Assembly (NCBI GenBank): GCA_041689995.1
Contig: JBDNFD010000138.1
Location: 1-9,238, forward strand
Origin: DASSWG01 sp041689995
Lineage (GTDB): Bacteria > Bacteroidota > Bacteroidia > Flavobacteriales > Flavobacteriaceae
DNA length: 9,238 nucleotides
Direction: 5' to 3'
Shown in pieces: positions 6,451 through 9,238 of the stretch (positions within the stretch are counted from its first letter, which is position 1; the number at the start of each line of letters is the position of its first letter). The notes under the pieces were generated by a model. The model saw only the letters and a list, made by a program, of their open reading frames with translations, was not told the origin of the DNA and searched no databases. Position numbers and translations under genes: made by a program.

Positions 6451-6845
6451 AAAGCTTTTAAATAATTTCCAAAATTCCTGATATAATCTTGTTCATCAAA
6501 AAGGCTGTCGGAAGCATGTAAAGATAAGGCATTGGTTGAAAAATTTTCAAGATGTCTCCAAGTTTTTGCGGGCACGTATAATCCGTAGTAGGAGCGGTTC
6601 AAATTAAAAATCTCTTTTTGGTCATCGGGCATGGTTATTACCACATCAAAACTTCCGCTTAAAGCTATTATAAACTCATTTTGCTTAGAATATGCATGGC
6701 CTCCGCGCACTTGTCCACCGGGCACATCATAGGTCCAAAACACCCTTTCGATTTTAAAAGGAACTTGATTTTCATTCTCAAAAAAGGTGAGGTTCCCACG
6801 GGGGTCTTCAATTTTTGGTAATTTTATCTTTCGCACCGTATCCAT
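6447..6845 (-). CDS. FdtA/QdtA-like cupin ketoisomerase paralogue with HAY instead of HAH
   Basis: A 132-residue WxcM-like cupin, clearly paralogous to the next gene: IKLPKIEDPRGNLTF at the N-terminus, RVFWTYDVPGGQVRGGHAY (residues 34-52), the EFIIALSGSFDVVI strand pair, RSYYGLYVPAKTWRHLENFS, and a DEQDYIRNF C-terminal helix. Arg47 and His50 of the active-site motif are present, but the second histidine is Tyr52. It may be a catalytically altered isomerase, a partner subunit for the canonical copy, or an enzyme with a different sugar substrate. A possible ribosome site (AGGA) lies eight bases before the ATG. The IS element ends only about 21 bp upstream, so the gene has lost its original upstream DNA and may depend on transcription from or through the IS. 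The family call is firm; the exact activity is uncertain. Confidence 0.83.
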   Translation of the reverse strand: MDTVRKIKLPKIEDPRGNLTFFENENQVPFKIERVFWTYDVPGGQVRGGHAYSKQNEFIIALSGSFDVVITMPDDQKEIFNLNRSYYGLYVPAKTWRHLENFSTNALSLHASDSLFDEQDYIRNFGNYLKAL

Positions 6846-6858
6846 TGTTTTTCCTAAA

Positions 6859-6866
6859 AAAAATTA
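6859..6866. repeat. Target-site duplication, left copy
   Basis: AAAAATTA here is repeated exactly at 7859-7866, directly abutting both ends of the IS. Eight bases is the target duplication length expected for the IS1595 family. The match extends by a few bases if the border is shifted, because the target is A-rich. Confidence 0.8.
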
Positions 6867-6878
6867 TTGTATATCCGT
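6867..6878. repeat. IS1595-family left terminal inverted repeat
   Basis: TTGTATATCCGT, a perfect inverted match to 7847-7858. Beyond 12 bp the match is only partial. The last base overlaps the transposase stop codon at 6878-6880. Confidence 0.87.
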
Positions 6879-7795
6879 TATTGGTCATAACCCTGTAATG
6901 CCTGTATAACTAGCCTGTCGAACAATCGTTCCCCAAAATACCTTCGATTGAGTTTGTAAATGAACTCATTAAGGTATAATTGCAAATATTTCTTCTTTAT
7001 TTTATGATAGGTTCCCACAAAATTGCGTTTTGCGTTGCTTATCGCAATATGGACCCACTTTAGGGTTTCCTTGGTTGTTTCTTCGCTGGATTTTTCGGAA
7101 ATATGTATTTCCACGTAATCGGCTATGTCCACATAAGATGTGCTCTGATCGGTAAACACAGTCGCTTGCTCACCGTCAATACTGCTTTTGAGGGCTTCGT
7201 CCGCTTCGCCGGACTCGTGGCCATCAAGTACTTTGGCCTTGAAATACCTGCATTGTCTTTCTACTTTGCCCGTTTCCAAGTCTTCCAGCACAGTGCTTTC
7301 AGCCATGATCATTGCATTCGACTTGGTTTTGCTGCCACGTCCGGCCTTCTGGGTGTTGTGCTCACGTTCCGAAGCCTCTATGGTGAAATAGCTCTCGTCC
7401 ATTTCCATCATCCCTTCCAATGTGTAGCGGTCATCCCTTTTTCCCATGGCCCTGCGAATTTTATGGATCATAGCCCAGACTGGCTCATAACGTTTCATGC
7501 CAAGCTGACGCTGGATTTCCTTACTTGAAAATCCTTTTTTTGTGGCACTGATCAGGAACATGGCCTTGTACCAAGTCATAAAGGAAAGGTTGGAGCTTTG
7601 CATGATTGTCCCGCTGCGCAATGAGGTGCGGCTCCGGCATTTTTTGCACTCATAGCTCCATCGGCTTTTGATCCAATAATGCTCGGAATGACCACAGTTC
7701 CGGCACTTCACGCCAACTTTGTCACGCTCCTGTTTGAAGTGGTTCCTGCAAGTTTCCTCGCTTCCAAAATGGTCTGTAAAATCAAATAAGTTCAT
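6878..7795 (-). CDS. IS1595-family (ISXO2-like) transposase
   Basis: A 305-residue, full-length transposase that cuts and joins the ends of its own IS. The N-terminal zinc ribbon has Cys31-x2-Cys34 and Cys50-x2-Cys53, followed by SLRSGTIMQSSNLSFMTWYKAMFLI, typical of the family, and a helix-turn-helix-like region (GFSSKEIQRQLGMKRY). The ISXO2-like catalytic domain shows EMDESYF (Asp133), VFTDQSTSY (Asp216) and WVHIAISNAKRNFVGTYH, with His249, Asn254 and Lys256 in the region of the third catalytic position. IS1595 members are known to vary at that position instead of having a strict Glu. LQLYLNEFIYKLNRR is the characteristic C-terminal signature. No frameshift or stop interrupts it. The stop codon reaches into the left terminal repeat. 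Confidence 0.94.
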   Translation of the reverse strand: MNLFDFTDHFGSEETCRNHFKQERDKVGVKCRNCGHSEHYWIKSRWSYECKKCRSRTSLRSGTIMQSSNLSFMTWYKAMFLISATKKGFSSKEIQRQLGMKRYEPVWAMIHKIRRAMGKRDDRYTLEGMMEMDESYFTIEASEREHNTQKAGRGSKTKSNAMIMAESTVLEDLETGKVERQCRYFKAKVLDGHESGEADEALKSSIDGEQATVFTDQSTSYVDIADYVEIHISEKSSEETTKETLKWVHIAISNAKRNFVGTYHKIKKKYLQLYLNEFIYKLNRRYFGERLFDRLVIQALQGYDQ

Positions 7796-7811
7796 AGATA
7801 TATATTTTACT

Positions 7812-7819
7812 CAAATATA
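7812..7819 (-). promoter_or_regulatory. Possible Bacteroidota -7 box for the transposase gene
   Basis: TATATTTG on the minus strand fits the Bacteroidota -7 consensus TAnnTTTG and lies 16 bases before the transposase ATG, inside the IS. I see no TTG element at the expected -33 distance, so the call is weak. Confidence 0.3.
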
Positions 7820-7846
7820 AGCATTTATATTGAATTATGAGTATTT

Positions 7847-7858
7847 ACGGATATACAA
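7847..7858. repeat. IS1595-family right terminal inverted repeat
   Basis: ACGGATATACAA, the exact reverse complement of 6867-6878. It marks the transposase-upstream end of the element. Confidence 0.87.
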
Positions 7859-7866
7859 AAAAATTA
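7859..7866. repeat. Target-site duplication, right copy
   Basis: AAAAATTA, identical to 6859-6866 and directly abutting the right end of the IS. Confidence 0.8.
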
Positions 7867-7914
7867 TCTATTTATTCTACTGTTTCGACAAAGAGTACTA
7901 TTTTAAATCAAAAT

Positions 7915-8940
7915 TCAATTAGAGGATATATTTTTTGCGATATAATCAGCTATCATTTCATCCAATATTTTGGCTTGTGCCGGGTTTGCAAATTTTTTCA
8001 AGCCTCGATAACGTTTTATGCGATTGCTGGTATCTACTTGTTCATCCGATTTTCTTAATACGTCCTTTCTGGCACTACTTTTTGACACACTAAGTTTCTG
8101 ATCTTGTTTTACCCCCATAATTTCGGGAATGTGATAGATACCTCCAGCCATAGTCGCTAATATTAGTGCAGGCTGATGATCGCCAATACTGTGTTCCAAA
8201 ATATCACAAAGTTTCAAAAATATTTCCTTTCTCGCCAACTCGGAAGATCCGGGCATGTACCAATTACCATTTTTAAAGTCAGCCAAAAGATTAATCTTTT
8301 TTCGCTTATGTTGATCTGCAGTTCGTTTTCTCCTCCAAAAATCGTTCCTATCAAATAGAAATTCACGAGCCAAAACTGGAAGACATTTAGGACCATACAA
8401 CTGATAGTCCCGCATGAGGATAGACATTACCCGTTTGAAACTACGTCGATCAACTCGATCCAAAATACGGTGATGCACCTCATGCGTGCACATGGCAATA
8501 TCGGGGTGGCTTTCAAGGATATTAACTTGTTTTTGTAATTTTTCTGGATCTGTCCAATAGTCATCGCCCCCACATAAAGCAATATATTTTCCCCTACTCG
8601 AAAATATCGCGTATATCAAATTAAACCGTAAGGTTGGCACTTGATCTAATCTCATATTATTTTCCCTATGCTGCAATATGAGACGTATTTTATCCGGATA
8701 TTTTTTTGCATATTCGACACAGAGTTCCCTTGTTCCGTCAGTGGAACCGTCTTCCCCTATTATCAGTTCAATTGGAAAATCAGTTTTCTGCATCAAAACG
8801 CCTTCCAAACACTCCTTAACATAATCAACTTGTTGGTAAGTTAATACGATTACTGAAAGTAAGGGCTGTTTTGTCGTTTTATTAGGAAATTCCTGAACTT
8901 CCTTATGCTCATATCTATTTTTAAATTCTTCGAAATTCAT
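7915..8940 (-). CDS. Glycosyltransferase family 2 protein
   Basis: A 341-residue GT-A-fold glycosyltransferase that would transfer a sugar from a nucleotide-sugar donor during repeat-unit assembly on the cytoplasmic face of the membrane. LLSVIVLTYQQVDYVKECLEGVLMQ (residues 27-51) is the first strand and helix of the nucleotide-binding domain. IIGEDGSTDGTRELC (60-74) is the hallmark family-2 segment. KYIALCGGDDYWTDPEKLQKQV (118-139) contains the metal-binding Asp pair (126-127) in the GGDDYW form common in Bacteroidota capsule clusters. No membrane segment is visible. The C-terminal third is basic and specific to this protein. The gene starts 30 bp after the ABC transporter stop, consistent with one operon; downstream the IS now separates it from the ketoisomerase genes. 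Donor and acceptor are unknown. Confidence 0.9.
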   Translation of the reverse strand: MNFEEFKNRYEHKEVQEFPNKTTKQPLLSVIVLTYQQVDYVKECLEGVLMQKTDFPIELIIGEDGSTDGTRELCVEYAKKYPDKIRLILQHRENNMRLDQVPTLRFNLIYAIFSSRGKYIALCGGDDYWTDPEKLQKQVNILESHPDIAMCTHEVHHRILDRVDRRSFKRVMSILMRDYQLYGPKCLPVLAREFLFDRNDFWRRKRTADQHKRKKINLLADFKNGNWYMPGSSELARKEIFLKLCDILEHSIGDHQPALILATMAGGIYHIPEIMGVKQDQKLSVSKSSARKDVLRKSDEQVDTSNRIKRYRGLKKFANPAQAKILDEMIADYIAKNISSN

Positions 8941-8970
8941 TATAACTGTTATTTATTGATCGTGCAAAGA

Positions 8971-9238
8971 TCATAGCTCCTGCAATTCAACCATGCGTTT
9001 AAAATTGGGATTATTATCTGCCAATTTTCTATAACTTCCTTCTGAAACAATTCTGCCATTGTCCATCAACACAATACGGTCCGCATTGCGAATGGTTGAC
9101 AAGCGGTGCGCCACGATCAAAATGGTATAGTTCCCTTTTAATTTGTCGATGCTGTTTTGAATAGCCTTTTCCGTTTCGGTATCCAATGCAGAGGTGGCTT
9201 CATCCATAATGAGGATGTCGATGTCTTTATAAAGTTCC
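8971..9238 (-). CDS. ABC transporter ATP-binding/permease protein, C-terminal end only (MsbA-type)
   Basis: The last 88 codons or so of an ABC exporter nucleotide-binding domain; the rest lies beyond the window edge, and the frame is open to the last base. The sequence reads DIDILIMDEATSALD (Walker B with the catalytic Glu, then the D-loop), followed by TETEKAIQNSIDKL and ILIVAHRLSTIRNADRIVL with the switch His. The ending GRIVSEGSYRKLADNN is typical of fused exporters of the MsbA/lipid-flippase type. Such proteins in polysaccharide loci may move lipid-linked oligosaccharides across the inner membrane, but the membrane domain that would support this is not visible here. The ATG at 9205-9207 is an internal codon, not the start. 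Confidence 0.92.
   Translation of the reverse strand, partial: ELYKDIDILIMDEATSALDTETEKAIQNSIDKLKGNYTILIVAHRLSTIRNADRIVLMDNGRIVSEGSYRKLADNNPNFKRMVELQEL

Larger units (their letters stand above)
6867..7858 (-). mobile_element. Complete IS1595-family insertion sequence (992 bp)
   Basis: The element is bounded by perfect 12-bp terminal inverted repeats (TTGTATATCCGT at 6867-6878 and its complement at 7847-7858) and flanked by an identical 8-bp direct repeat, AAAAATTA. It carries one transposase gene. The length, the single ISXO2-like transposase and the 8-bp duplication all fit IS1595. It sits between the glycosyltransferase and ketoisomerase genes; removing it leaves a gap of about 70 bp. Intact ends, target duplication and reading frame indicate a recent and possibly still active insertion. 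The transposase is read in the same direction as the locus, so read-through into the downstream genes is possible. Confidence 0.9.

Noticed and set aside
6857..6867. Longer 11-bp direct repeat flanking the IS (also at 7857-7867)
   Set aside because: It overlaps the terminal repeat bases. The symmetric reading with 12-bp ends and an 8-bp duplication is simpler and matches the family rule.
7103..7528. Plus-strand open frame of 141 codons opposite the transposase gene
   Set aside because: Antisense shadow of a well-conserved transposase; no start context or motif supports it.

Overview
All of the genes I can support lie on the minus strand, so transcription runs from high to low coordinates. 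The AT-rich DNA, the near absence of Shine-Dalgarno sequences, one TAnnTTTG-type -7 box and the gene families present point to a member of the Bacteroidota, probably a flavobacterium. This is inference from sequence style, not a species identification. The window is part of a surface-polysaccharide (capsule, O-antigen or exopolysaccharide) biosynthesis locus.

Layout in transcription order: (1) 9238-8971, C-terminal end of an MsbA-type ABC exporter ATPase; (2) 8940-7915, a GT-A family 2 glycosyltransferase; (3) 7858-6867, a complete IS1595-family insertion sequence with 12-bp terminal inverted repeats and an 8-bp target duplication, sitting in what was a gap of about 70 bp; (4) 6845-6031, two overlapping FdtA/QdtA-type cupin ketoisomerase genes; (5) 5996-4853, a left-handed beta-helix acyltransferase gene apparently broken in two, with a complete FdtC/QdtC-like N-acetyltransferase gene (5565-5086) lying between the N- and C-terminal pieces; (6) 4850-3744, a DegT-type PLP sugar aminotransferase (FdtB-like); (7) 3637-641, three consecutive, mutually divergent sulfotransferase-family genes; (8) 545-1, the start of an asparagine-synthase-like glutamine amidotransferase, frameshifted by one base near position 199 and running off the window.

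How they fit together: the ketoisomerase, aminotransferase and N-acetyltransferase are the three enzymes that convert dTDP-4-keto-6-deoxyglucose to dTDP-3-acetamido-3,6-dideoxyhexose (Fuc3NAc or Qui3NAc; sequence alone does not decide which). The glycosyltransferase would place a sugar in the repeat unit. The sulfotransferases would decorate the glycan with sulfate from PAPS. The amidotransferase, if functional, could amidate a sugar acid. The ABC protein could flip or export a lipid-linked product.

The strongest unusual signals are the acyltransferase gene interrupted by another acetyltransferase gene, with short inverted repeats at the junctions; the fresh-looking IS insertion; the tandem ketoisomerase pair in which one copy has Tyr in place of the second active-site His; and the frameshifted amidotransferase. 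I see no RNA gene, CRISPR array or convincing rho-independent terminator. No stretch over 300 bases lacks a gene; the largest gap between intact genes (4851-5085) holds a gene fragment. I did not find a clearly undescribed biological system.
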